From Candidatus Thalassarchaeaceae archaeon (lineage in GTDB: Archaea; Thermoplasmatota; Poseidoniia; Poseidoniales; Thalassarchaeaceae): a DNA stretch of 45,070 bases. Under the pieces are notes generated by a model. It did no database searches. It was not told where the DNA came from and saw only the letters and a list, made by a program, of their open reading frames with translations. Where the stretch lies: NCBI GenBank assembly GCA_013329905.1, contig DUJH01000016.1, positions 22,192 through 67,261 on the forward strand, given 5' to 3'. This document shows positions 34,643 through 42,085 of the stretch, one piece after another. A program made the position numbers and the translations under genes. How positions within the stretch are numbered: the stretch's first letter is position 1; each line of letters starts with the position of its first letter.

Positions 34643-37555
34643 TCATCTGAGAATGATTGCTTCCGAATCTCTGCTGTCGAGTACCACTTTCAGCGGGGAG
34701 TCGAGTCCGATGTGACGCAATGGCCCGATTTCTTCCTCGCTGTCAACGTTGTCTAACCAATCGAAATCCAACATATCATCGGCTGTAATAGTCAGATATC
34801 CAATGTTGAAAGTGACTATGTTTTGGAAGAAGTGGGTGCCTTGACTGGGTTCGACGTGGATATCTGACATTGGCACTTCAATGATGGCTTTCGCTCCCCT
34901 AATTTGTTCCCACGAAACCGGCACTCCCAAAGATGGGTCAGAAGAACCCCAACGCCCAGGTCCTATCAGCAGATATGGGCGTCCTGCTGCTCGCAGTTTT
35001 GCGTCGATTGCCTCGATATGGTCTGTGAGATTGCTTGTTCTCATTCGGTCGAGTCGATTAGGATGAATATAGACAACATCTCTGATATCATCGATTACTC
35101 CGTTGCCGAGCGCGTGGCTCGACATACAGATCGCTCGGGTACGGTCGACCTCGCTCATGTCGATATCGATGTCGACCGTTTCCTCAAGGATTGGACGGAC
35201 TTGGAGAAGAGCAAAAATTTGTGTGTCCGTCTTCTCATCGAGGATTAAGGCGAATTCGATCTCTATTGGTGAATTCAGATATGCTTCGCACCGTGTCAAA
35301 ACGTGATTTAAAATCCCTGCTAGCGGCACTCGCTTGTGTTTGAGAATTGGTGCGAAGGTCACGACTCTTGGGCCTCCATCCGCCTTCACCGAGTCGACAA
35401 TCCTGTCATCGGCCACGATGTAGGTCGAGCCGACCAAGTCGAGTCTCCCATCACTCTCAGCATCCTTCAAACTCAAATTGACGAGGTTTGCTGCCTCATC
35501 GGGTGATACCGGCTTCTCAGATGCTCCCATCGGTATAGCCCAGAAACTCGTCTGAGAAGTCTCCAGCATCGATTCAGTACTATGGAATTGGTGAATCCTT
35601 TTCGGTTGCCCCGGGCTAAATCTCAGGCACTTTTCACCTGATGCGACTTGGCGACCGAGGCCGATGCAAACCGCAGCAATTCCACCCTCTGCCTTCAGCG
35701 GGGAGACTGGGTAATGATTGCGCGAACGGGCAGCCCCAGAAATATGTGGATAGAATCGCCCATTGACCTCGCGGCCGACCAATTCTTGGATGACCACGGC
35801 CATACGCTCATCCTCGATATGCGATGGGGTGGAGGAAACGTACGCCTTCGCTCCCTTGTGGTATGTTGAGGCATAAACCAGTTTGATTGCTTCCTCCAAG
35901 CGAGTCAATCGCACAGAGAGGTCATGGTGATCATTCGCCAGCATGTGAGTGGAGTAGACTCCCGCGAATGGCTGGTGGCTCGCATCCTCGAGCAGGCTCG
36001 ATGAGCGAATCGCCAGCGGCCTCCTCAAGCGCGAAACAATCGTAGTCAAATCTTCGCGAATTTTCTCATCCAGCTCGCCAGCGAGGAATGCAGCATCGAC
36101 CTCAGAATCTTCAAACGCCTCATGTGCGAAGCGTGAAAGATTGTTCTGCTCAATGAATTCCCCGAAGACATCTGTAGAAAGCACAACCGAATTAGGAATG
36201 ATGAATGTGACCTCGGGGAATTCACCTTCCAACCCGAGGTCAGGCATCCGTGTGAAGAAGAAGGCGAGACCACGACCTTTGCCGCCAAGACTACCCCTGC
36301 CAATTCGTTGAAACCCTGTTTCCAAATTCTCAGCATTGTGGTCTCGAATCGTCCTACTTCGAATCTGCAGAACATGCGATTGAATCGAGTCGAGGATGAA
36401 CTCACGAATCTCTTCTGTGGTATCGAAGTCAGAGCGCTTGAGTGGGCGAATCCGAGCAGCGAGAGTAAACTCGGTTCGAGTACGAAGCCAATGTGAGAAA
36501 TGATTCCGCTGGGCATGGTGAACTACGGATTCAATCGGGGCCTCCTTAAGCAGCCTTGTCAGTTCCATCAGAGTCGAAGCTCGGCCGATTTCCTTTCCGT
36601 CTGGTAATTTGAATACGAAATCTCCAAAACTCATCTCTTCAAGCATAAATTCAGCAATCCGACCGTACAATTGAGAATCCTCTTTGTGAACGAATCTAAC
36701 ATTGAGAGCCTCAGCATCTTCCTTCAGTTCAATATTTTTCGATTGAAATAGAATCGGCAGATTCGAATGCCTCGCTCGAGCATATTTGACTAATTTCAAG
36801 CCAGCATCGTCTCTTCCGTCGACCGTGTCGGGGAAATTTCCGTCGGTAAAAATCCCGATGATATTACGGTGATATTTGTCGAAGAGTTCCTGCGCGGTTT
36901 GGTAATCGCTTGCCAAGAGAATTTTCGCACGAGCGCGCAGTCTCAGAACCCTCTCATGCAGATTGCCTCCTTCACCCATCAAGCGCATCGTCTGTTTAAC
37001 GAGTTGAGTGTAGAGTAATGGCAGATAGGCGGAGTAGAATCGTCGACTGTCCTCGACGAGTAGAATCACTTGCACGTCGGCATTTTTGACATCATTAGCG
37101 ACATTTCTTTCATCTTCGATAAGTTTGCAAATCGAGAGCAGAATGCGACTATCACCGGTCCAAACAAAAATTCGGTCTATACCGTCACCAGCGTGCAAGG
37201 TTGCCAATTCTCGCGTATTGTGGCTCAGCATAACTACAGGCAGGTCGGCATTAATGCGTTTTGCCTCACGACCAAATGCATATGCATCCATGACACCGAC
37301 CCTCGCCATCGTAATGACGAGGTCGAAGTTTCTAGTTCGTAGGAGTTCGAGGGCATCGCGGGCTTGAGGGCTGTGAATCATTCGCGGTGCCTGTGAGAGG
37401 TTGAGGTCCGAGTACTCTTGCCGCATAATTTCGGCGAGATAGCCTGATTCTTCGAGCACGTAATGATCGAACGGGCTGGCGACAAGGAGCACATCTCGGA
37501 CGCGAAATGGAGTCAACCTCTCGAATCTCGCGAGGTCCGAGATGCCCACGCCCAT
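34643..37555 (-). CDS. Receiver-receiver-PEP synthase N-terminal-like fusion protein
   Basis: The 970-residue protein has two CheY-like domains. The first (about 18-150) lacks the acidic pair (VLLVASP) and has Met83 where the phosphoacceptor Asp should be. The second (about 162-310) keeps E168-D169, D238 and K291. Residues about 430-820 match the ATP-binding half of PEP synthase/PPDK (GRGSLGGKGRGLAFF; AIRSSSLLEDASHQPFAGVYST; FALLQVRPI). The phosphohistidine and PEP-binding domains are absent. A conserved C-terminal part includes LLIGPGRWGSSDPSLGVPVSW. Similar proteins occur in Bacteroidetes by my recollection. A signalling or regulatory ATP-dependent transferase is inferred; no kinase partner is visible. 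Confidence 0.8.
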   Translation of the reverse strand: MGVGISDLARFERLTPFRVRDVLLVASPFDHYVLEESGYLAEIMRQEYSDLNLSQAPRMIHSPQARDALELLRTRNFDLVITMARVGVMDAYAFGREAKRINADLPVVMLSHNTRELATLHAGDGIDRIFVWTGDSRILLSICKLIEDERNVANDVKNADVQVILLVEDSRRFYSAYLPLLYTQLVKQTMRLMGEGGNLHERVLRLRARAKILLASDYQTAQELFDKYHRNIIGIFTDGNFPDTVDGRDDAGLKLVKYARARHSNLPILFQSKNIELKEDAEALNVRFVHKEDSQLYGRIAEFMLEEMSFGDFVFKLPDGKEIGRASTLMELTRLLKEAPIESVVHHAQRNHFSHWLRTRTEFTLAARIRPLKRSDFDTTEEIREFILDSIQSHVLQIRSRTIRDHNAENLETGFQRIGRGSLGGKGRGLAFFFTRMPDLGLEGEFPEVTFIIPNSVVLSTDVFGEFIEQNNLSRFAHEAFEDSEVDAAFLAGELDEKIREDLTTIVSRLRRPLAIRSSSLLEDASHQPFAGVYSTHMLANDHHDLSVRLTRLEEAIKLVYASTYHKGAKAYVSSTPSHIEDERMAVVIQELVGREVNGRFYPHISGAARSRNHYPVSPLKAEGGIAAVCIGLGRQVASGEKCLRFSPGQPKRIHQFHSTESMLETSQTSFWAIPMGASEKPVSPDEAANLVNLSLKDAESDGRLDLVGSTYIVADDRIVDSVKADGGPRVVTFAPILKHKRVPLAGILNHVLTRCEAYLNSPIEIEFALILDEKTDTQIFALLQVRPILEETVDIDIDMSEVDRTRAICMSSHALGNGVIDDIRDVVYIHPNRLDRMRTSNLTDHIEAIDAKLRAAGRPYLLIGPGRWGSSDPSLGVPVSWEQIRGAKAIIEVPMSDIHVEPSQGTHFFQNIVTFNIGYLTITADDMLDFDWLDNVDSEEEIGPLRHIGLDSPLKVVLDSRDSEAIILR

Positions 37556-37598
37556 GACTGATGATTAGGCTCATCCCCATCAAGGTTCAGCCTACCCA

Positions 37599-37868
37599 CT
37601 CAGGCGGATATAGCCGTATCAGAGTGTCTGAGAAGGGTGTCCCGCCCGAAAAGGACGGGACGGTGTGTGTTTTGATTTTCAGTTATCTCGCTTTTCGAGA
37701 TCGTGGTGGCGACTGCGTGGTGAGAGGTCCGCACGTTCTGGACGTGGAGCCTCTGCCGCGCTGTATCCAATCGCGTTGGAAAGGCGCGCACGGCGTTGCA
37801 GTGCGCTGAATCCTATGGTTAGGACTGCCTTGGAGTGGTGTGGTGCGGAGGGGCGACTGTGTCGCCCC
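37599..37868. ncRNA. Candidate structured RNA: chain of hairpins in a 358-base gene-free gap
   Basis: The gap 37556-37913 has no convincing gene. It holds these inverted repeats: 37599-37632 (5 bp, wide loop), 37639-37661 (6+2 bp, GAAAA loop), 37685-37701 (6 bp), 37715-37761 (6+5+5 bp in three stacked helices with small internal loops), 37767-37779 (4 bp), 37786-37806 (6 bp), 37811-37824 (5 bp) and 37850-37868 (8 bp, TGT loop). I looked for SRP, RNase P, 5S and tRNA signatures on both strands and found none. The strand is undetermined. The last hairpin could instead end the ribbon-helix-helix transcript, and part may be a 5' leader of the gene at 37555. Confidence 0.35.
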
Positions 37869-37913
37869 CCCGCGGAGTTCGAGTGCATCCCATTCTCACC
37901 CATGTCTCTCACC

Positions 37914-38279
37914 TTATTGTCCGGTCGATTCGTCGAAGCGAGCACGAAGCTCGTCGAGCCTCTTGCGCAGCGCCGCATCGACCGTCGCGTCATCAGCCGA
38001 TGCGCGCGCGATGTGCTCGCGCGCCGCGTATCTCAGAACGACATCAGGCATCTCGCCATGGATTCGACAGAAGTCTTCCAGGCGAGCGCTGAGGTCCGGT
38101 CCGAGGTCGACCTCGACGCGGGTGCCGGAGGGAATGGCTGGTGTGGCAAGGTAACGCCTGATGGCTTCACGGATCACATCAGACCGGTTTCGCATACCAT
38201 CGAACCCAACCCTGCGCTCAAGTTCGAGCAAGTAGTCTTCTGGAATCCTAAGCGATACCATCGGGCTTTGACCTGTCAC
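37914..38279 (-). CDS. Ribbon-helix-helix (CopG-type) transcription regulator
   Basis: The 121-residue protein starts with a typical RHH DNA-binding unit (MVSLRIPEDYLLELERRVG, then RNRSDVIREAIRRYLA). The strand residues pair across a dimer to contact DNA. A second domain of about 65 residues is helical and charged and may sense a signal or aid oligomerisation; I do not recognise it. The GTG at 38279 is preceded by AGGAGG at eight-base spacing; the ATG at 38261 gives the minimal RHH start. It is divergent from the HD gene, with 11-base-spaced direct repeats in between that may be its operator. Confidence 0.85.
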   Translation of the reverse strand: MTGQSPMVSLRIPEDYLLELERRVGFDGMRNRSDVIREAIRRYLATPAIPSGTRVEVDLGPDLSARLEDFCRIHGEMPDVVLRYAAREHIARASADDATVDAALRKRLDELRARFDESTGQ

Positions 38280-38318
38280 TCCGCCTTCCTCCTGAGCCTG
38301 CAAGTAGGCTGGGGGGTC

Positions 38319-38323
38319 TTAAA
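38319..38323 (-). promoter_or_regulatory. TATA-like TTTAA box for the ribbon-helix-helix gene
   Basis: On the minus strand the context is ATTTAAGACCCCCC, like other promoters in this window. The expected transcription start, about 27 bases downstream, leaves a leader of roughly 15 bases that just contains the AGGAGG ribosome site. Confidence 0.5.
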
Positions 38324-38335
38324 TGTAATGCAATT

Positions 38336-38354
38336 GAAATACAAATGAAATACA
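38336..38354. repeat. Two direct repeats GAAATACA at 11-base spacing
   Basis: Identical copies lie at 38336-38343 and 38347-38354. The 11-base period puts both on the same face of the helix, and they flank the TATA box of the divergent RHH gene. RHH repressors commonly bind such tandem sites next to their own promoter, so this is a candidate operator. Confidence 0.4.
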
Positions 38355-38463
38355 CAGGACTAGGAAACTTGCCCAGAATTCATTGATTTCCAGATTCACC
38401 ATTTTCTCGCCGGGTAGTTCAGTTGAAGGCGGATGGGCCTCTCGCAGCCGCGCAGGGTTGGTC

Positions 38464-39780
38464 ATGAAGGTCATCAATGACGCGATACACGGGCAATTTT
38501 CGCTCGATGGTGTTCGTGCAGAGTTACTGAAAACACCCGAGATTAACAAATTGAGTCACATCAAGCAATTGGGTTTGGCCCACCTCGTGTTTCCCGGAGC
38601 CCACCACACTCGCTTCGAACACTCGCTTGGGGTTTCGCATGTCGGTGGAATGATGTCCGACTCGATTGGATTGGATGAGTCTGAGAAGACTCTCGTTCAA
38701 GTTGCAGGGATGCTCCATGACGTCGGACATGGTCCATACTCTCACACCCTTGAACATATTCTGCACGAGCGAGGTGGGCTTGATCACATGTCAATCACTG
38801 AGGGTATCATCGTTGGAGAGTACGATGTATTACGAGAGGGTGAAGAAGCGAGTGTCACCGAGCGACAGCGAATCCCCGACATCCTCGAGCGGCATGGCAT
38901 CGAACCGGATGATGTCGCCGCTCTAATCCGCGGTCCTGATGCGCGCGGAACAGAGCGAACTCTACTCTCATGGACCGATGGTAAGGAGGATCTCGTCTCA
39001 GAGGACCGGACTCTCGGTAATTTGGTCCATGGGCCGGTCGATTGTGACCAACTCGATTACCTACTCCGTGATTCCCACTTCACCGGCGTGAAGCATGGAA
39101 TCGTCGACCATCGCCGCCTCATCTCTTGCCTACGCCGTCACGGCGGCGATGTAGCAGTAGAGGAAGGCGGTCTCGCCGCCCTCGAAGGTATGCTGATGGC
39201 GCGCGGTTTGATGTACAGCGCAGTCTACTTCCACCGAGTCACGCGCGTCACCGAAGTAATGCTCAGTCGCGCTGTCGAGCGCAGTGCTGACGAATTACCT
39301 GACCCGACCGATATGCAGCGTCGAGTCGACGCTGAAATCTGGCAGGCACTTTACGAAGCCGGAGACTACGCTCGAGACATGATGCGCCGGCTGAAATATC
39401 GCCAGATGTTCAAAGTCGCTGCTAGCCGGCGCCAGGACGAGCTTTCCACAACACAAATCCAACAGCTCGTTGAAATCGCCCAAAACTCAGAGAATCGTCG
39501 AGAGGTTGAGGATGACCTTGCCCACCGAGCAGGACTCCCCCCGGGGTACGTCGCTGTTGATGTGCCGAGCGTCAAACTTCTCCTCTCGGAACCGAGGATG
39601 GATGCGGTCGACATCCGAATCATAGGCGACGACAACAGAACCCGTTGGTTCCGCGACCACACACCAATAGCAGAGGCCTTGCGCAAAAGACAAGTTAGCC
39701 AAGCAGCAGTGTATGTCATGACCCTCCCTGGGCACGAGAAGAATGTGGCTCGACTTGCAGAGCGTCATCTCTTCGAATGA
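38464..39780 (+). CDS. HD-domain phosphohydrolase (dNTPase/SAMHD1-like)
   Basis: The 438-residue protein has the metal-binding HD layout of dGTPase-like enzymes: FPGAHHTRFEHSLGVSHV, then VAGMLHDVGHGPYSHTLEHIL, and a later VDCDQLDYLLRDS with the distal Asp. These correspond to H...HD...D. The family hydrolyses dNTPs to nucleosides and triphosphate. The C-terminal third is helical with no other motif. The start at 38464 matches the family N-terminus (KVINDAIHGQFSLD) and follows an AGGG; an ATG at 38383 would add 27 residues. It is divergent from the RHH gene and may be controlled by it. Confidence 0.9.
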   Translation: MKVINDAIHGQFSLDGVRAELLKTPEINKLSHIKQLGLAHLVFPGAHHTRFEHSLGVSHVGGMMSDSIGLDESEKTLVQVAGMLHDVGHGPYSHTLEHILHERGGLDHMSITEGIIVGEYDVLREGEEASVTERQRIPDILERHGIEPDDVAALIRGPDARGTERTLLSWTDGKEDLVSEDRTLGNLVHGPVDCDQLDYLLRDSHFTGVKHGIVDHRRLISCLRRHGGDVAVEEGGLAALEGMLMARGLMYSAVYFHRVTRVTEVMLSRAVERSADELPDPTDMQRRVDAEIWQALYEAGDYARDMMRRLKYRQMFKVAASRRQDELSTTQIQQLVEIAQNSENRREVEDDLAHRAGLPPGYVAVDVPSVKLLLSEPRMDAVDIRIIGDDNRTRWFRDHTPIAEALRKRQVSQAAVYVMTLPGHEKNVARLAERHLFE

Positions 39781-39806
39781 TTTCAGTAGTCATCATGGCT
39801 AAATTT

Positions 39807-39823
39807 CATCCCCTATGGGGATG
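39807..39823. terminator. Perfect hairpin between the HD gene and gdhA
   Basis: CATCCCC and GGGGATG pair around TAT, 26 bases after the HD stop codon and about 100 bases before gdhA. It fits the compact gene-end hairpins seen elsewhere in the window. As an alternative it could be an operator for gdhA. The rest of the 146-base gap holds AT-rich stretches (near 39801 and 39846) that may be promoter elements. Confidence 0.4.
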
Positions 39824-39926
39824 TGTCCTAGATGTATGAGAAGGGATATCTTTCAAAAGGGGGTCTCCGTTCGCTGGAGCGCCCGGTGCTCATACTGAGA
39901 ATCGGTTCAACACGTCGGTGAACCAT

Positions 39927-41282
39927 ATGGACAAGACGATGAGAGAAGTGTACAACAGCGTAATTGCAAGAGATCCAAACCAGCCTGAGTTCCATCAGGC
40001 AGTGGAAGAAGTCCTCGACAGCCTCGGCCCAGTTATCAAGGCCCACCCGGAATATCTCCCGGTAGTCCGTTCGATGGTCGAGGCTGAACGAATCATTCAA
40101 TTCCGTGTTCCATGGTATGATGACGAGGGCGAACTTCACGTAAATCGAGGATTCCGCATTCAGATGAATAGTGCAATTGGCCCGTACAAGGGTGGTCTTC
40201 GCTTCCACCCCTCAGTCAACCAATCAATCCTCAAGTTCCTCGCCTTTGAGCAGGTCTTCAAGAACAGTCTGACACAATTGCCGATGGGCGGTGGAAAGGG
40301 AGGCTCGGACTTCGACCCTAAGGGTAAGTCAGACGGAGAAGTCATGCGCTTCTGCCAGTCATTCATGCTGGAACTATGGCGCCACATAGGCGCGAACTGT
40401 GACGTTCCGGCCGGCGACATCGGTGTCGGTGGCCGCGAAATTGGTTACATGTTCGGCATGTACAAGAAATTGCAGAACGAATTCACGGGTGTCTTCACTG
40501 GAAAGGGTCGCTCATACGGCGGCTCGCTCATTCGCCCAGAAGCTACTGGCTACGGCTTGGTCTACTTCGCTCGTGAGATGCTTGGAGCCAAGGGTAAGTC
40601 AATCGAGGGAGCGACAGTCTCTATCAGTGGCAGCGGCAACGTCGCGCAGTTCGCCTGTGAGAAAGTCCTCGACCTAGGCGGTATCCCAGTTACGATGTCT
40701 GATTCATCGGGCTGGATCAACGACCCCGCCGGCATCGACCGCGAGAAGCTTGCTTGGATTATGGATCTCAAGAATAACCGTCGCGGTCGCATCTCCGAGT
40801 ATGCAGCCCACTTCGACGGTGTCACCTTCACCAAATCGGAGCCGGAGCCGGCGCTCAACGGACTTTGGAACGTCAATGTCGACGTCGCTCTGCCTTGTGC
40901 TACTCAGAATGAGATTAATGGCGAAGAAGCTCAGATGCTCGTCGACAATGAGGTCATCGCTGTGGCAGAGGGTGCTAACATGCCTTGTACTCCCGATGCT
41001 GTCGAAGTCTTCCAAACCAACGGCGTGCTATTCGCTCCAGGAAAGGCGAGCAATGCCGGTGGCGTTGCGACCTCCGGCCTCGAAATGAGCCAAAACTCTC
41101 TGCGTCTCTCATGGTCGCGCGAGGAGGTCGACTCACGCCTTGATGCAATCATGGTCAATATCCACAAGGAAGCCTACGAGACAGCTGAGAAGTATGGTAT
41201 GTCTGGCAATTACGTCGCTGGAGCCAACATCGCTGGATTCCTCAAGATCGCAGAGGCGATGACCGCTCAGGGCCTCATCTGA
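39927..41282 (+). CDS. gdhA: NADP-type glutamate dehydrogenase
   Basis: The 451-residue enzyme interconverts glutamate and 2-oxoglutarate plus ammonia. It has GPYKGGLRFHPSVN, the catalytic-Lys region LPMGGGKGGSDFDPKGKSDGE, the second active-site segment CDVPAGDIGVGGREIG and the dinucleotide motif ISGSGNVAQFA. Length and sequence style are those of hexameric bacterial NADP enzymes, not the shorter archaeal type, which suggests transfer. The ATG at 39927 is preferred over a GTG at 39918. It ends 59 bases from the convergent ABC ATPase gene; import of amino acids and their deamination would fit together. Confidence 0.95.
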   Translation: MDKTMREVYNSVIARDPNQPEFHQAVEEVLDSLGPVIKAHPEYLPVVRSMVEAERIIQFRVPWYDDEGELHVNRGFRIQMNSAIGPYKGGLRFHPSVNQSILKFLAFEQVFKNSLTQLPMGGGKGGSDFDPKGKSDGEVMRFCQSFMLELWRHIGANCDVPAGDIGVGGREIGYMFGMYKKLQNEFTGVFTGKGRSYGGSLIRPEATGYGLVYFAREMLGAKGKSIEGATVSISGSGNVAQFACEKVLDLGGIPVTMSDSSGWINDPAGIDREKLAWIMDLKNNRRGRISEYAAHFDGVTFTKSEPEPALNGLWNVNVDVALPCATQNEINGEEAQMLVDNEVIAVAEGANMPCTPDAVEVFQTNGVLFAPGKASNAGGVATSGLEMSQNSLRLSWSREEVDSRLDAIMVNIHKEAYETAEKYGMSGNYVAGANIAGFLKIAEAMTAQGLI

Positions 41283-41297
41283 GTCGCAATTCTAACC

Positions 41298-41337
41298 GTC
41301 TGAAACATACAGACATTGATTTGAATCACGGTGATTC
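41298..41337. terminator. Two inverted repeats between convergent gdhA and ABC genes
   Basis: GTCTG and CAGAC (41298-41314) form a five-pair hairpin with a seven-base loop. GAATCAC and GTGATTC (41323-41337) form a near-palindrome around one central base. Both lie in the 59 bases between the two stop codons and could serve either transcript. No T-run is present. Confidence 0.45.
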
Positions 41338-41341
41338 CCAA

Positions 41342-42085
41342 TCAGTGCTCTTCGTTAATAGAGGAAAGGAATTTTTTCAGTCGATCGGATTTCGGTTCAT
41401 TGACAATTGAGGAGGGACCTTCCTCTGCTACCTGTCCATGATCCATGTAGACGATTCGATCTGCTACATCTCTCGCGAAATGGATTTCATGAGTGACGAT
41501 AACCATCGTCATTCCTTCATCGGCAAGCCCACGAATGGTTTGCAGTACCGATCCAATAAGCTCGGGGTCGAGCGCGCTGGTCGGCTCATCGAAGAGAATC
41601 ACCTCAGGCTTCATCGCTAGCGCGCGAGCGATAGCGACTCGCTGCTTTTGCCCACCTGAGAGATTTCCAGGATAAGCATCGACGCGATCAAGCATATCGA
41701 CTCGTCCAAGTACTTCGAGAGCCACTTCATTTGCCTCCTCTTTACTCATCTTACGAACGTGCCTTAGCCCGAGAGTCACATTATCGAGGACCTTCAGGTG
41801 AGAAAATAACTCGAAGGATTGGAAAACCATGCCGATTCTGCTGCGAACCTCGTTAACATCAGCACTGGGAGTGTTAATCTGTTCATCGCGTAGTAGAATC
41901 GCACCGTCGGTCGGCTCAATCAAACGATTGATGCAACGCAGTACAGTCGACTTACCCGAGCCAGACGAACCGATGATCGCGACCGACTCACCCTCATGTA
42001 CATCGAAGGAGACTCCTCGAACGGCGTGAACTCCGCCTGCGTAGATTTTGTGCAGGTCGCGAATTGAGAGAACGACTTGTGACAT
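41342..42085 (-). CDS. Polar amino-acid ABC importer, ATP-binding subunit
   Basis: The 247-residue ATPase has Walker A GSSGSGKST, signature LSGGQKQRVAIARAL, Walker B VILFDEPTSALDP and the switch His in VTHEIHFARDVADRI, all in the form typical of GlnQ/HisP-type ATPases. It would power amino-acid uptake with the permease encoded directly upstream, whose stop codon abuts this ATG. The C-terminal region is short, without a regulatory domain. No substrate-binding protein gene is in the window. It lies next to gdhA on the opposite strand. Confidence 0.95.
   Translation of the reverse strand: MSQVVLSIRDLHKIYAGGVHAVRGVSFDVHEGESVAIIGSSGSGKSTVLRCINRLIEPTDGAILLRDEQINTPSADVNEVRSRIGMVFQSFELFSHLKVLDNVTLGLRHVRKMSKEEANEVALEVLGRVDMLDRVDAYPGNLSGGQKQRVAIARALAMKPEVILFDEPTSALDPELIGSVLQTIRGLADEGMTMVIVTHEIHFARDVADRIVYMDHGQVAEEGPSSIVNEPKSDRLKKFLSSINEEH

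Noticed and set aside
37556..37913. SRP RNA, RNase P RNA, 5S rRNA or a tRNA in the gap
   Set aside because: None of the conserved strings (SRP GGAA-type tip with AGCAG, RNase P GAGGAAAGUC-type core, tRNA T-arm with matching acceptor) is present on either strand.
37665..38348. A 227-codon plus-strand frame across the hairpin region and the RHH gene
   Set aside because: It covers the RHH gene antisense and the inverted repeats, and its translation is Arg/Ser-rich with no family signature or ribosome site.
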